DNA of 64,000 nucleotides from Roseiarcus sp963742305 (GCA_963742305.1 CAVULN010000001.1:1-64000); one strand, 5' to 3'. Positions 17,036 through 26,710 are shown, counted from the stretch's first letter. The notes: a model not told the origin generated them from the letters alone. Made by a program: numbers and translations.

Positions 17036-17551
17036 TCAGTCGCCCCTGCGCCCGGAGCTCCAGCCGTCGAGGCCAATGAGCCGGTCGAGCGAGATCGCGC
17101 CGGGGCCGAAGGTCATGAGCGCAAGCGCGATTCCCCCCCAATACAAGTGGAAGTTCGCCCAGCCGTCCGGATAGGTGAGCTGGATGATTCCAGTCATGAC
17201 GAGAAGGCCGAGCGCCGCCCATCGTGTGAGGAAACCGAACGCGATCAGGACCGGCAGCGCGATCTCCGCGGTGCTGGCCATCGCCGCGATGAGATCAGGG
17301 GCCGGGAACGGGATCTCGGAGCCGAAGATATGCAGCTTGTACTCGTCGGCGAACAGCGCCTTCGCGCCGAAGGAGAGCGTGAACCAGCCATCCCAGCGGG
17401 TGAGGCCGGAGGCGAAGAACGGCCGCGCCAGCGCGATCCGCAGGATGAGGAGAGGCAGCGAGGCGGGGATGAGGCCGAAGGCGGCGCCGGTCAGGCGGGC
17501 GATCGGGGTCAGGATGCCGGGCGCGGGCGAGCGCGCCGCGTCGGCGATCAT
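17036..17551 (-). CDS. DoxX-family membrane protein of the DUF692/DUF2063 operon
   Basis: 171 residues with about four membrane segments (LIPASLPLLILRIALARPFF, VLIAFGFLTRWAALGLLVMT) and the DoxX helix LRIALARPFFASGLTRWDGW. In bufferin/gig-type operons a DoxX gene regularly follows the DUF692 and DUF2063 genes; its function there is unproven, possibly redox or metal handling in the membrane. The start overlaps the DUF2063 stop as ATGA (17548-17551). Confidence 0.9.
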   Translation of the reverse strand: MIADAARSPAPGILTPIARLTGAAFGLIPASLPLLILRIALARPFFASGLTRWDGWFTLSFGAKALFADEYKLHIFGSEIPFPAPDLIAAMASTAEIALPVLIAFGFLTRWAALGLLVMTGIIQLTYPDGWANFHLYWGGIALALMTFGPGAISLDRLIGLDGWSSGRRGD

Positions 17552-18321
17552 GACGGCCGTCCGGGAATGATGGAGGCGACCGCGCCGAACTCGACCAGTC
17601 CGACGAGATGGGTCCCGAAGTCGAAGGCGGGGTCGTCCATCGCCTGCGCGGATTGGGCGAGCGTTGCGCCCTCGCGCAGCAGACGCGCGAAATCGAAGCC
17701 GAGCGGCGGCAGGACGCGCACGCCGACGTCGCAGCCGGGACGGGCGACGAGCGCGTCCTCGCCGATCGCCTCATTCGGCGCGGCGGGCAAGCCGCCCTCT
17801 TGCGCCGCGGCCCAGAGAGAAGCGGCGGGCGTCAAGAAGCGCAGGAGCCGCGCCGCGGGGTGAAAGACGATCCGTGTTCCGGGCAGACAGTCGGGCGTAA
17901 GCGCGGCAAGCTCGCCAAGCGTCGCGGCCGCCGCGTCCTCGGCATGGTAGGCCTCGACCCACGCGTTCTCGAGCCGCGCCACATCGGCGAGGGAAGGCTC
18001 AACTCCCTCGCATCCGGCGAGGAACTCCGGGAACTCCCCGCCATAGGCGATCATCACCGGCGAGCGCGGCTTGTGCGCGCGGACGAACGCGCGCGCCATG
18101 GCGCGGAACCTCTCGTCGCCCGCGATCCGGCGCGAGACGGGATAGCGCGCCTCGATGGCGCCGATCAGACCGGCTGCGACATTGTTGCGGTAGACCGAGA
18201 AACGCCGCCTGTCCGGCGCGCCGAGGCGCCCGCGCGTCGCCGCCGGGGGCGGCGCCGAAGGATCGTCGAGCGCCGCCGCGAAAGCGGCGATCGCCGTCTC
18301 AAACCGCGCGGGAGCGCTCAA
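17548..18321 (-). CDS. bufC: DUF2063 (HvfC/BufC-like) partner of the MNIO enzyme
   Basis: 257 residues. The N-terminal DUF2063 domain has FSVYRNNVAAGLIGAIEARY, PVSRRIAGDERFRAMARAF and the downstream FPEFLAGCE block. In characterised systems this protein binds the precursor peptide's leader and presents it to the DUF692 oxidase. Its first 23 bp overlap the end of the DUF692 gene and its stop overlaps the DoxX start, indicating one transcription unit. No precursor gene is present in the operon. Confidence 0.9.
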   Translation of the reverse strand: MSAPARFETAIAAFAAALDDPSAPPPAATRGRLGAPDRRRFSVYRNNVAAGLIGAIEARYPVSRRIAGDERFRAMARAFVRAHKPRSPVMIAYGGEFPEFLAGCEGVEPSLADVARLENAWVEAYHAEDAAAATLGELAALTPDCLPGTRIVFHPAARLLRFLTPAASLWAAAQEGGLPAAPNEAIGEDALVARPGCDVGVRVLPPLGFDFARLLREGATLAQSAQAMDDPAFDFGTHLVGLVEFGAVASIIPGRPS

Positions 18322-19190
18322 GGACGGTCTCCGTATTGAAGGCGATCGCGGCCTCCGCCCGGCGCGCTTCGGCGAGCAGGGTCGGCCAGGCCGGCAGATC
18401 GTTGTCCCATTCGATCAGCGTCGGCTTTGCCCCGACCCGGCGGATCGCCGCCGCGTAGAGCGACCAGACGGCGTCGCGGACCGGCGAATTGTGAGCGTCG
18501 ATCAGAAGAGGCAGGCCCGCGTCGTCCGCGTCCTCGGCATAGCCGGCGAGATGGATTTCGCCGACCGCCGAAAGGGGAAAATCGGCAAGATAGCGGTCAG
18601 GATCAAAGCCGTGATTGATCGCGCTGACGAACACATTGTTGATGTCGAGCAGGAGCCCGCAGCCGGTACGGCGCGCGATCTCGCTTAAGAAATCCGTTTC
18701 CGCCCAGTCGCTCTCGGCGAACACGACATAGGTCGAGGGGTTTTCGAGCAGGATCGGGCGGCCGAGCGCGGTCTGCGTCTCGTCGATATGCTCCGCCACC
18801 CGGGCGAGCGTCTCGGCCGTGTAGGGCAGGGGCAGAAGATCGTTGAGGAACGCGCCCTCATGGGTCGACCAGGCGAGGTGCTCCGAGACGAGAGCCGGCT
18901 CAAAGCGCCTGGCCGCCGCCGCGAGCCGTTCGAGATGCGTCTCATCGAGCGGGCCGGGCGAGCCGATCGACAGGCCCACGCCATGCAGCGACAGCGGATA
19001 GCGCTCCCGGATCCGGTCGAGGCGGCGATGCGGGGCGCCGCCCGCGCCCATGGTCGTTCTCCGCGTGGACCTCGAAAAACCCGAGCTCGGGCGCCGTCTC
19101 GACGATCGCCTCGAAATGCTCGGGCTTGAATCCAACGCCGACGCTTCCCTCGGCGAGGCCCATCGAAGGACGGCGATCGGCGGCGGGCAT
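18299..19190 (-). CDS. bufB: DUF692 multinuclear non-haem iron oxidase (MNIO, BufB/MbnB-like; one frameshift)
   Basis: A TIM-barrel enzyme of the MNIO family, which oxidises cysteines in ribosomal peptides (oxazolone/thioamide in methanobactin, thiooxazole in bufferins). ATG 19190 follows GGAG. Candidate iron ligands sit in SEHLAWS, ENPSTYV, LLLDINNVFVSAINHG, EIHLAGY, IDAHNSPV and IEWDNDLP. The N-terminal GVGFKPEHFEAIVETAPELG is in one frame and the rest in another. Dropping one C near 19053 joins FFEVHAEN to MGAGGAPH, giving about 296 residues. First gene of the operon with bufC and doxX; diverges from the sigma/anti-sigma pair that may control it. Confidence 0.92.
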
Positions 19191-19220
19191 GGGCGTTTCT
19201 CCGGGGCCTCGTTTGGCCAT

Positions 19221-19246
19221 TTCGCTGGCGCGGCAGGGCATGTTAC
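19221..19246 (-). promoter_or_regulatory. Candidate SigF-type ECF promoter for the DUF692 operon
   Basis: On the minus strand the sequence reads GTAACA, 16 bp, CGAA, ending 30 bp before the DUF692 start. From memory, the Caulobacter SigF consensus is GTAACC-N16-CGAA, so spacing is exact and one base differs. The neighbouring ECF sigma/NrsF-like genes make it plausible. Confidence 0.5.
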
Positions 19247-19292
19247 ATCGGGCGGCCCATCCGCGCCTCGCGCAAAATATCCCCCCGGACCT

Positions 19293-19317
19293 GTAACGGC
19301 GGACGAGACGAAACGAA
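19293..19317 (+). promoter_or_regulatory. Weak candidate ECF promoter before the sigma factor gene
   Basis: GTAACG and CGAA are separated by 15 bp immediately upstream of the sigma gene. Spacing is one short, and the site lies so close to ATG 19324 that it would need leaderless translation or a downstream start such as 19372. Confidence 0.25.
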
Positions 19318-19323
19318 GGCCGT

Positions 19324-19893
19324 ATGAAAGCCCAGTCCGCAGAGGGTCCTCCGGACGATCCCTGGTCTCGCATGATGAGGGCCTCGATCGGAGGCGACGA
19401 GCGGGTCTACAGGCGGTTGCTTGAGGACATCGGCCGGTCGGTGCGGGCGATGGCGCGCGCCGCTTTCGCGCGCGCCAGGGGCGGGGATGCGGATGTCGAG
19501 GACGCGGTGCAGGAGACCCTGTTGGCGATCCATCTCAAGCGCCATACCTGGGACCCCGGGCAACCGCTGGCGCCCTGGGTCTACGCGGTCGCGCGGCACA
19601 AGATCGTCGACGCCCTCCGCCGCCGGGGGCGGCGGCGGGTCGAGCCGATCGAGGATTTCGAGGCCTTCCTGGCCGCGCCGGAGGCGGAGGATCCGCACGC
19701 GCTGAGCGACGCGCGCAAGCTGCTCACGACGCTCGCTCCCCGCGCCCGCGATATCGTGACCTCGATCTCCCTCGACGGCCAGTCGATCGCGGAAACCGCG
19801 AAGCGCCTCGGGATGTCCGAGGTCGCGGTCAGGGTCGCGCTGCATCGGGCGCTGAAGTCGCTGGGCGCGGCCTGGCGGAGGTCGGTGACGTGA
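19324..19893 (+). CDS. ECF-type RNA polymerase sigma factor (SigF-like)
   Basis: 189 residues. Region 2 (about 30-95) includes DADVEDAVQETLLAIHLKRH and the promoter-melting WVYAVARHKIVDALRRR. Region 4 (about 125-185) includes LAPRARDIVTSISLDGQS and the HTH AETAKRLGMSEVAVRVALHR. It lacks region 3, as ECF factors do. The stop overlaps the anti-sigma start as GTGA. In Caulobacter a SigF/NrsF pair controls DUF2282-DUF692-DUF2063-DoxX genes under heavy-metal stress; the divergent operon here matches that arrangement except for the missing DUF2282 gene. The start could be ATG 19372 instead. Confidence 0.92.
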   Translation: MKAQSAEGPPDDPWSRMMRASIGGDERVYRRLLEDIGRSVRAMARAAFARARGGDADVEDAVQETLLAIHLKRHTWDPGQPLAPWVYAVARHKIVDALRRRGRRRVEPIEDFEAFLAAPEAEDPHALSDARKLLTTLAPRARDIVTSISLDGQSIAETAKRLGMSEVAVRVALHRALKSLGAAWRRSVT

Positions 19894-20528
19894 AAACGTC
19901 CGAATTCATCGCCGCGCTCGCCGCCGATCCGGTTCCGGAGCGGATCCGGCTTGGCCGGCGGGTCGCAGCGGCGATCGCCTTCGGGCTGGTCGTGAGCGTG
20001 GCGCTCTACTGTTTGCTGCTTGGCCCGAGGCCGGACATCGCCGCCGCCGCGCACACGCCGCGCTTCTGGCTGAAGTTCGTCGACTCGTTCGCCTTCGCCC
20101 TGCCGTCGCTTCTCCTGATGCTGCGGCTCGCCCGGCCTGACGCCAGGCCGAAGGCGTTCGCGCTCTGGCTGATCGCGCCGTTCATTCTGCTTGCGTCCGG
20201 GGTGGTCGCGGAACTGCTGCTCGTGCCGCAAAGCGAGTGGATGTCCCGCCTGTTTGGCGCCACCGCGCTGCACTGCACGTGCTCGATCCCGATGCTGGCT
20301 GCGCCGATCCTCGCGGGCCTGATTGTCGCGCTGCGCGCAGGCGCCCCGATCCATCCGAGTCTGACCGGAGCGATGGCGGGAGCGGCCTCGGCGGGCGTCG
20401 CGGCGCTGGTCTACGCTTCGTCCTGCCCCGGCAACTCGCCGCTGTTCGTCGCGACCTGGTATCCGCTCGCCACACTCATCTGCATGGCCGCCGGCGCGCT
20501 CGCCGGACGGCGCTTTCTCGCCTGGTGA
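19890..20528 (+). CDS. nrsF: NrsF-like (DUF1109) membrane anti-sigma factor
   Basis: 212 residues with six predicted membrane segments and a short cytoplasmic N-terminus (MKTSEFIAALAADPVPERI) that would bind the sigma factor. Cysteines C129, C131 (HCTC) and C179 (ASSCPGNSP) match positions where NrsF proteins carry redox- or metal-sensing cysteines. GTG 19890 overlaps the sigma stop, so the two are translationally coupled. It probably holds the ECF sigma factor inactive until a metal or oxidative signal modifies the cysteines. Confidence 0.88.
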   Translation: MKTSEFIAALAADPVPERIRLGRRVAAAIAFGLVVSVALYCLLLGPRPDIAAAAHTPRFWLKFVDSFAFALPSLLLMLRLARPDARPKAFALWLIAPFILLASGVVAELLLVPQSEWMSRLFGATALHCTCSIPMLAAPILAGLIVALRAGAPIHPSLTGAMAGAASAGVAALVYASSCPGNSPLFVATWYPLATLICMAAGALAGRRFLAW

Positions 20529-20558
20529 GGCGTCAAGGCGCGCGCGAAGCGAAGGTCC

Positions 20559-21215
20559 CTACTTCTTGATCAGCGGATCGAGGATCGCCTTGAACTGGTC
20601 GAGGGTGAGCTCGCCGCCATAGACCTTGCCGTCGATGACGAATGTCGGCGTGCCGTTCATCTTGATCTCGTCGGTCGCCCGCTTGCCGATGGCCATGATC
20701 GCGTCCGCCTTCTTTTGATCCTTGAGGCACGCCATCGCCTGATCGTGGGTGAGGCCGGCTGGACGCATCGCGGCGATCAACGGTTCGAGCGGCTTGTCCA
20801 CGAACGCCCACTTGTCCTGCTGGGCGAACAGGAGATCGATCGCGGCGAACGCCTTGTCGTCGCCGATGCAGCGCGCCAGCACGAAAGCCGCGACGTCGAG
20901 GGCGTTGCGCGGGAATTCGCGAAAGATGTACCGGACCTTGCCGGTGTCGATGTAGTCCTTCTTGAGCTCGGGAAAGACCTCATGGCTGAAGGTCGCGCAA
21001 TGGGGGCAGGTCAGCGAGCCGTACTCGACGACCGGCACGCCCGAGGCCTCGCCCATCGTCAGCTCCGGCAGCGGCCCGGGCTTGAGGACCATGGCCATGT
21101 CGACGGTCCGGTCGGGCTCGGGCGCCGCAGTGGCGGCAAGCGCGCCATGCGCCGCGAGCGCAGCAGCGGAAAGGACGGCGGCGAAGGCAAGCCGGCGAAG
21201 CGGGGCGAAGGCCAA
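20559..21215 (-). CDS. DsbA-family thioredoxin-fold protein, exported
   Basis: Signal peptide (FAAVLSAAALAAHGALAATA) then a DsbA/DsbG-like thioredoxin fold. The active site is CPHC in EYGSLTCPHCATFSHEVFPE, and the cis-Pro loop is NGTPTFVIDGKVYGGELTLD. Members oxidise or isomerise disulfides, or act as periplasmic disulfide reductases. A TTG at 21215 after CAGGAGCC gives a normal signal peptide; an ATG at 21266 would add 17 polar residues in front. It is convergent with the anti-sigma gene and separate from the MNIO operon. Confidence 0.9.
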   Translation of the reverse strand: MAFAPLRRLAFAAVLSAAALAAHGALAATAAPEPDRTVDMAMVLKPGPLPELTMGEASGVPVVEYGSLTCPHCATFSHEVFPELKKDYIDTGKVRYIFREFPRNALDVAAFVLARCIGDDKAFAAIDLLFAQQDKWAFVDKPLEPLIAAMRPAGLTHDQAMACLKDQKKADAIMAIGKRATDEIKMNGTPTFVIDGKVYGGELTLDQFKAILDPLIKK

Positions 21216-21432
21216 GTCAGGCTCCTGAGGATAAGAAAGCGGCAGGGACAACGCACAAATGCGCACAAAGCGCTGCGAGCGGCAAGTGCGCCGTGACGCG
21301 GGAATCCTACAGGACGCCGGGGCTTCAGGGCGCTCACAAGCGCGTTATCAGTCCGGGCCGCCGTCTTGGCGCGCGCTGGCTGGAATGTTAGTCCCCCGCA
21401 AGCAATTCGGGCGTCGAGCAAGGAGCGGGCAG

Positions 21433-22491
21433 ATGGAATACCGGCAGCTTGGCAATTCCGGCCTCAGGATCTCGGTCCTGACCATGGGCACAATGACGTT
21501 CGGCGGCAAAGGGAATTTCGCCAAGGTCGGGAGCCTTGGGCTCGACGACGTGCGCAGGCTGATCGACATCGTCGCCGACGCGGGCGTCAACCTGATCGAC
21601 ACCGCCAATGTCTATTCCAGCGGTGGCTCGGAGGAGCTGATCGGCGAGGCGATGGGCGGGAAGCGAAAGCCCGGCATGCTGATCGCGACCAAGGCGCGCT
21701 TTCCGATGGGCGAAGGGCCCAACGACCGCGGCCTCTCCCGCTGGCATCTGATCCGCGAATGCGAAGCGAGCCTCAAGCGCCTCAGGACCGACGCCATCGA
21801 CCTCTATCAGGTCCATCAGTGGGACGGCCTGACGCCGCTCGAGGAGACGATGGAGGCGCTCGACTCGCTCGTGCGCGCGGGCAAGGTGCGCTACATCGGC
21901 TGTTCCAACTGGTCCGGCTGGCACCTGATGAAGGCGATGGAGGTTGCGCGCCGCGACGGCCGCATCCCGTTCGTCTCCGAGCAGATTCACTACGCGCTTC
22001 AGGCGCGCGAAGCCGAATACGAACTCATCCCCATCGCGGTCGACCAGAAACTCGGCGTTCTGGTGTGGAGCCCGCTGGCCGGCGGGCTGCTCAGCGGCAA
22101 GTATCGGCGCAACGCCAAGACGCCGGAAGGAACCCGGCAAATGGCGGGCTGGAAGGAGCCGCCGGTGCGCGACGAGAACGCGCTGTGGGACATCGTCGAC
22201 GAGCTCATCGCGATCGGCGAAGCGCATCGGATCTCTGCGGCGCAGGTCGCGCTCGCCTGGCTCCTCGACCGGCCGGCGGTGACTTCGCTGATCATCGGCG
22301 GCCGAACCGAAGCGCAGTTCCGCGACAATCTCGCCTGCGTCAATGTGAAGCTCTTGGACGAGGAGCGCGCGCGCCTCGACAAGGCGAGCCAGCCGCCGCT
22401 GATCTATCCCTACTGGCACCAGTCCCTGTCGGCGCGCGACCGGTTCGGCCCCGCCGATCTCACGCTGCATGCTCCCTATCTGAAGACATGA
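21433..22491 (+). CDS. Aldo/keto reductase
   Basis: 352 residues, NADPH-dependent (beta/alpha)8-barrel oxidoreductase. The catalytic tetrad is visible: Asp in LIDTANVYSSGG with its Tyr, Lys in LIATKARF, His in LYQVHQWD. The C-terminal cofactor loop is ITSLIIGGRTEAQFRDNL-like (TSLIIGGRTEAQFRDNL). ATG 21433 follows AGGAG. The closest general class is the YajO/Tas-like group acting on small carbonyls; the physiological substrate is unknown. It stands alone. Confidence 0.93.
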   Translation: MEYRQLGNSGLRISVLTMGTMTFGGKGNFAKVGSLGLDDVRRLIDIVADAGVNLIDTANVYSSGGSEELIGEAMGGKRKPGMLIATKARFPMGEGPNDRGLSRWHLIRECEASLKRLRTDAIDLYQVHQWDGLTPLEETMEALDSLVRAGKVRYIGCSNWSGWHLMKAMEVARRDGRIPFVSEQIHYALQAREAEYELIPIAVDQKLGVLVWSPLAGGLLSGKYRRNAKTPEGTRQMAGWKEPPVRDENALWDIVDELIAIGEAHRISAAQVALAWLLDRPAVTSLIIGGRTEAQFRDNLACVNVKLLDEERARLDKASQPPLIYPYWHQSLSARDRFGPADLTLHAPYLKT

Positions 22492-22710
22492 GAGGCTGGC
22501 TTCGGGTCGGATGAGAGCACGGGAAGCGTCGAGACCGCGTGAGTAGTTTTACCGATTGCGACGTTCGCCGAGCCCGGTCAGGCTTTCCGGTCGCGGTTTG
22601 GCCGCGATCGTGGATCGGGTTGAGGGAGCGGCGGTCTGAGGCGCGGGCTGGCGCAAATGGGCAAAACGAAGCAAGATCGGGTCTGAATTAAACTGGCGTG
22701 TGAGGAAGAA

Positions 22711-25081
22711 ATGGCGATCAAGGAATACAAGCCCGGCACGACATTCCCCGGCCGCATGGGCCGCACGATCGGCGAATCCGATCCGGCCTGGCCCTCGCCG
22801 GTCCGCGCCAAGGAAGGCGCGCCGAACGTCCTCTTCATCGTCATCGACGACACCGGCTTCGGCCAGCTCGGATGCTACGGCTCGCCGATCAACACGCCCA
22901 ACATCGACAAGCTCGCCAAGAACGGCCTCCTGTTCACCAACATGCACACGACCGCGCTCTGCTCGCCGTCGCGCTCCTGCATTCTGACCGGCCGCAATCA
23001 TCATTCGAACGCGATGTCCTGCATCACCGAGGGATCGACCGGCTATCCCGGCGGCAATGGCGCGATCCCGTTCGAGAACGGCTTTCTGTCCGACATGCTG
23101 CTGCAGCAGGGCTACGCCACCTATTGCATCGGCAAGTGGCATCTCGACGCCTTCCGAGCAGATCAGCGCCGCCGGCCCTTACGACCGCTGGCCGCTCGGG
23201 CGCGGCTTCGAGCGCTATTATGGCTTTCTCGGCGGCGACACCCATCAATATTATCCCGACCTCGTCTACGACAATCATCAGGTCGAGCCGCCGAAAACCC
23301 CCGAAGAGGGCTATCACCTCACCGCGGATCTCGCCGACAAGGCGATCGGCTTCATCGCCGACTTGAAGCAGGTCGCTCCGGACAAGCCGTTCTTCCTCTA
23401 TTTCGCGCCGGGCGCGAACCACGCGCCCCATCACGTGCCGAAGGAATGGGCGGACAAATACAAGGGCAAGTTCGACGAGGGCTGGGACGTCTATCGCGAG
23501 AAGGTGTTCGCGCGGCAGAAAGAGCTCGGCATCATGCCCAAGGACGCCAAGCTCTCGCGCCACGATCCCGACGTTCAGGAATGGGCCAAGCTTCCGGCCG
23601 ACGAGCGCAAGCTCTATGCGCGGATGATGGAGGTGTTCGCCGGCTTCTGCGAGCACATGGACCACCATGTCGGCCGGCTGATCGATTTTCTCGACCACCT
23701 CGGCGAACTCGACAATACGCTGATCATGCTCATCTCGGACAATGGCGCGAGCTCCGAGGGCGGCCCGACCGGCTCGGTCAACGAGAACAAGTTCTTCAAC
23801 AATGTGCCCGACGACCTGAAGCAGAATCTGGCGGCGATCGACGACCTCGGCGGCCCGAAATATTTCAACCACTACGCCTGGGGATGGACCAACGCCGGCA
23901 ATACGCCGTTCAAGCGCTGGAAGCGCGAAACCTATCGCGGCGGGACCGCCGATCCGTTCCTCGTTCACTGGCCGAAGGGCGTGAAGGGCAGGGGCAAGGT
24001 CTGCCATCAGTTCGCGCACGCGATCGACATGGTCCCGAGCGTGCTCGAGGCGCTCGGCGTCGAAGCGCCGACGCAGGTTCGCGGCGTCAGCCAGTCGCCG
24101 ATCGAAGGGGTGAGCTTCGCTCATGTCTTCCAGGACGCGAAGGCCGAGAGCCGGCACAAGACGCAATATTTCGAGATGTTCGCCCACCGCTCGATCTATC
24201 ATGACGGCTGGCGGGCGGTGTGCCCGGTGCCCGGGACATCATTCAAGGAGAGCGGGACATTCTTCGGCATGCTGACGCTGACCGAGGACATGCTGCGCGA
24301 ACTCGACGCCAAGCACTGGGAGCTCTACGACCTCACCAAGGACCCGACCGAGACGACCGATCTCGCCGCCTCGAACCGGCCGAAGCTGATCGAGATGATC
24401 GCGCTCTGGTACATGGAGGCCGGCAAGTACAATGTCTTCCCGCTCGACAGCCGCGGCACGCTGCGCTTCGCCGACGAGCGTCCGCAGCTGACCAAGGACC
24501 GCAAGACCTACGTCTATTATCCGCACACCCAGATGATCCCGGAGAATGTCGCGGCGAAGCTCTTGAACAAGTCGCACAGCCTTACCGCGGACGTCGAGAT
24601 CCCGAAGGGCGGCGCCGAGGGCGTGCTGATCTGCCATGGCGGCAATGTCGGCGGCTACACGCTGTTCGTGAAGGACAAGAAGCTGCACTACGTGCACAAT
24701 TATGTCGGCGCGGAGGAATTCCATGTCGCCTCGAACGTGGACGTGCCGACAGGCAAGGTCTCGCTTCGCTACGAGTTCGAAAAGACCGGCGAGCCTGACC
24801 TCAAGACCGGCAAGGGCGCGGCGGGCAAGGCGCAGCTCTACATCAACAAGAAGCTCGTGGGCGAGATGAAGCTCCCCTACACCGTGCCGCTCGCGCTCGG
24901 CATCGGCAGCGGCGTGTTCATCGGCCGCAATTCCGGCTCGCCGGTGAGCGTGCTCTACGGCCCGCCGTTCGAATTCACCGGCAAGATCAATGAGGTGACG
25001 GTCGACATTTCCGGCAAGCTGATCGCGGACACGGAGGAGGAAAAGCACGTTCGCGCCAAGGTCGCGATGGCGCGGCAATAG
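22711..25081 (+). CDS. Type I arylsulfatase (one frameshift)
   Basis: About 789 residues of the alkaline-phosphatase/sulfatase superfamily, hydrolysing sulfate esters. Metal-binding PNVLFIVIDDTGFGQLGCYG is near the N-terminus. The formylglycine site is the Cys of LCSPSRSCILTGR, which needs a formylglycine-generating enzyme. The frame is lost near 23148 (CATCTCGACG for CATCTGACG) and resumes TPSEQISAAGPYDRWPLGRG. Further ligands are in MLISDNGASSEGG. A C-terminal beta-sandwich (about 600-789, YTLFVKDKKLHYVHNYVG) follows. No signal peptide is evident, as in cytoplasmic Pseudomonas-type AtsA. A cupin gene follows 15 bp later. Confidence 0.92.
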
Positions 25082-25095
25082 GGGGCCGAACCGTC

Positions 25096-25482
25096 ATGGC
25101 TGAATCGCGCTTTCCGCCGCTCAAGCGCGAGCCTCTTCTGGAAGAGGAGCTGCCCGCCGCAAACCCGGCCGTTCGCCTGATCAAAGGCGCTCGGATCAAG
25201 TTTGCGGCCGGCCAGCCGACGGGATTGCACCGCCATCCGATCTCGACCGTCGGCGTGGTGACGGGCGGAAGCTTTCACCTGCAGCTGGAAGGGAAGCCGG
25301 TTCAGCTTCTCAAAACTGGCGACGGTTTCTTCGAGCCGGCCGGCCACACGATTGTCAAATTCGACAACGCCTCGGCGACCGAGCCCGCCGAGATCGTCTG
25401 CTTCTATCTCGCCGACACGAAGGAGCGCCCGGCGATCGAGATGCTCGAAGGCGGCATGGACAGCCAGGTGGGCCGGACGTGA
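25096..25482 (+). CDS. Cupin-domain protein downstream of arylsulfatase
   Basis: 128 residues, one cupin barrel with PTGLHRHPISTVGVVTGG and FFEPAGHTIVKFDN supplying the likely metal ligands. ATG 25096 is 14 bp after the sulfatase stop, so they are probably co-transcribed. Function unknown; roles in sulfur compound turnover are only suggested by position. Confidence 0.8.
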   Translation: MAESRFPPLKREPLLEEELPAANPAVRLIKGARIKFAAGQPTGLHRHPISTVGVVTGGSFHLQLEGKPVQLLKTGDGFFEPAGHTIVKFDNASATEPAEIVCFYLADTKERPAIEMLEGGMDSQVGRT

Positions 25483-25495
25483 ACGGACAGTCCGC

Positions 25496-26710
25496 TTATC
25501 GGCTCGCCTCGATGTGGTTGCGCAGCGCGGGATAGACCTGCGTTTCCCAGCGCTTGCCGCTGAAGACGCCATAGTGGCCGACCCCGACCTGCAGGTGATG
25601 GCTCTTCATATAAGGCCTCAGGCCTGAGCATAGGTCCTGCGCGGCCAGCGTCTGCCCGACCGCGCAGATGTCGTCCTTCTCGCCCTCGATGGTCAAAAGA
25701 AACGTCCTTTTGATCGCGCTGGGATCGATCGGCTCGCCCCTGTGCAGCATTTTGCCGAGCGGCAGGAGGTAGCGCTGGAACACCTGGTCGACCGTTTCCA
25801 GATAGAAGTCCGCGCTCATGTCCATGATCGCGAAATATTCCTGGTAGAAGTCGCGGATCGCGTTCGCCTTGGCGGCGTCGCCGGCCAGGCGGTAATGGAA
25901 GAGGTCGGCGAAGGACTTCGCGTGCCGCTCGGCGTTCATGCTGATGAAAGCGGAAAGCTGGAGAAATCCCGGATAGACGCGGCGGCCGCGCCCCTCGAAC
26001 CTGGCGGGCACGGCGCCGATCATGTTGGCGCGGAACCATTCGATCGGCTTGTCCCGGGCGAGCGCGTTGACCCTGGTCGGCGCGACGCGCGGGTCGATGG
26101 GACCGGCGATCAGGGTGAGACTCGCGGGCTGGATTCCGTTGCGCTCGCGCGCGAGCGCCGCGGTCGCCGCAAGCGCCGGGACCGCCGGCTGACAGACTGC
26201 GACGAGATGGCACCCCTCGCCGATGAAGCGGACGAAGTCGATGAGATGCTGGGTGTAGTCCTCGAGCCCGAACGGCCCAGCCTCGAGCCTGATGTTGCGC
26301 GGGTTGATCCAGTCCGTGACATAGACCTGGTGGTCGCGCAGGAGCGTGCGGATCGTGCTCCTGAGGAGCGTCGCGAAATGGCCGGACATCGGCGCGACGA
26401 GCAGCACCTTCGGATCGTCGCCGCCGCCTTCTTTCTGAAAGTGGAGCAATTGGCAGAAGGGCGTCCACGCGACGCCGCGCTCCTCGACCGGAACCGCCTC
26501 GCCGTCGATCTCGACGCTTTCGATGCCGTAGTCCGGGCGCGCGTGGGTGAAGCCGGCGAGCATGACGAGTTCGCAATAGCCGCTCATCCGCCCCCAGAAA
26601 GAGGCGTGCGAATTTGGCGGCCATGCGGCGAGCATGGCCTGGGCGTTGCAGGCCAAAAGACGGATGCGATCGCCGACGTCGGCCATTCCCTGATACGCGT
26701 CGTAGATCAT
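25496..26710 (-). CDS. phaZ: Intracellular polyhydroxyalkanoate depolymerase
   Basis: 404 residues, alpha/beta-hydrolase that mobilises native PHB granules to hydroxybutyrate. The lipase-box-like nucleophile is Cys in HLVAVCQPAVPAL, as in Ralstonia-type i-PhaZ. Also present are the N-terminal PNSHASFWGRMSGYCEL block, TDWINPRNIRLEAGPFGLED, and the C-terminal GHYGVFSGKRWETQVYP with the catalytic His. It implies PHB storage in this organism. ATG 26710 diverges from the GST gene. No synthase or phasin lies in the window. Confidence 0.94.
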   Translation of the reverse strand: MIYDAYQGMADVGDRIRLLACNAQAMLAAWPPNSHASFWGRMSGYCELVMLAGFTHARPDYGIESVEIDGEAVPVEERGVAWTPFCQLLHFQKEGGGDDPKVLLVAPMSGHFATLLRSTIRTLLRDHQVYVTDWINPRNIRLEAGPFGLEDYTQHLIDFVRFIGEGCHLVAVCQPAVPALAATAALARERNGIQPASLTLIAGPIDPRVAPTRVNALARDKPIEWFRANMIGAVPARFEGRGRRVYPGFLQLSAFISMNAERHAKSFADLFHYRLAGDAAKANAIRDFYQEYFAIMDMSADFYLETVDQVFQRYLLPLGKMLHRGEPIDPSAIKRTFLLTIEGEKDDICAVGQTLAAQDLCSGLRPYMKSHHLQVGVGHYGVFSGKRWETQVYPALRNHIEASR

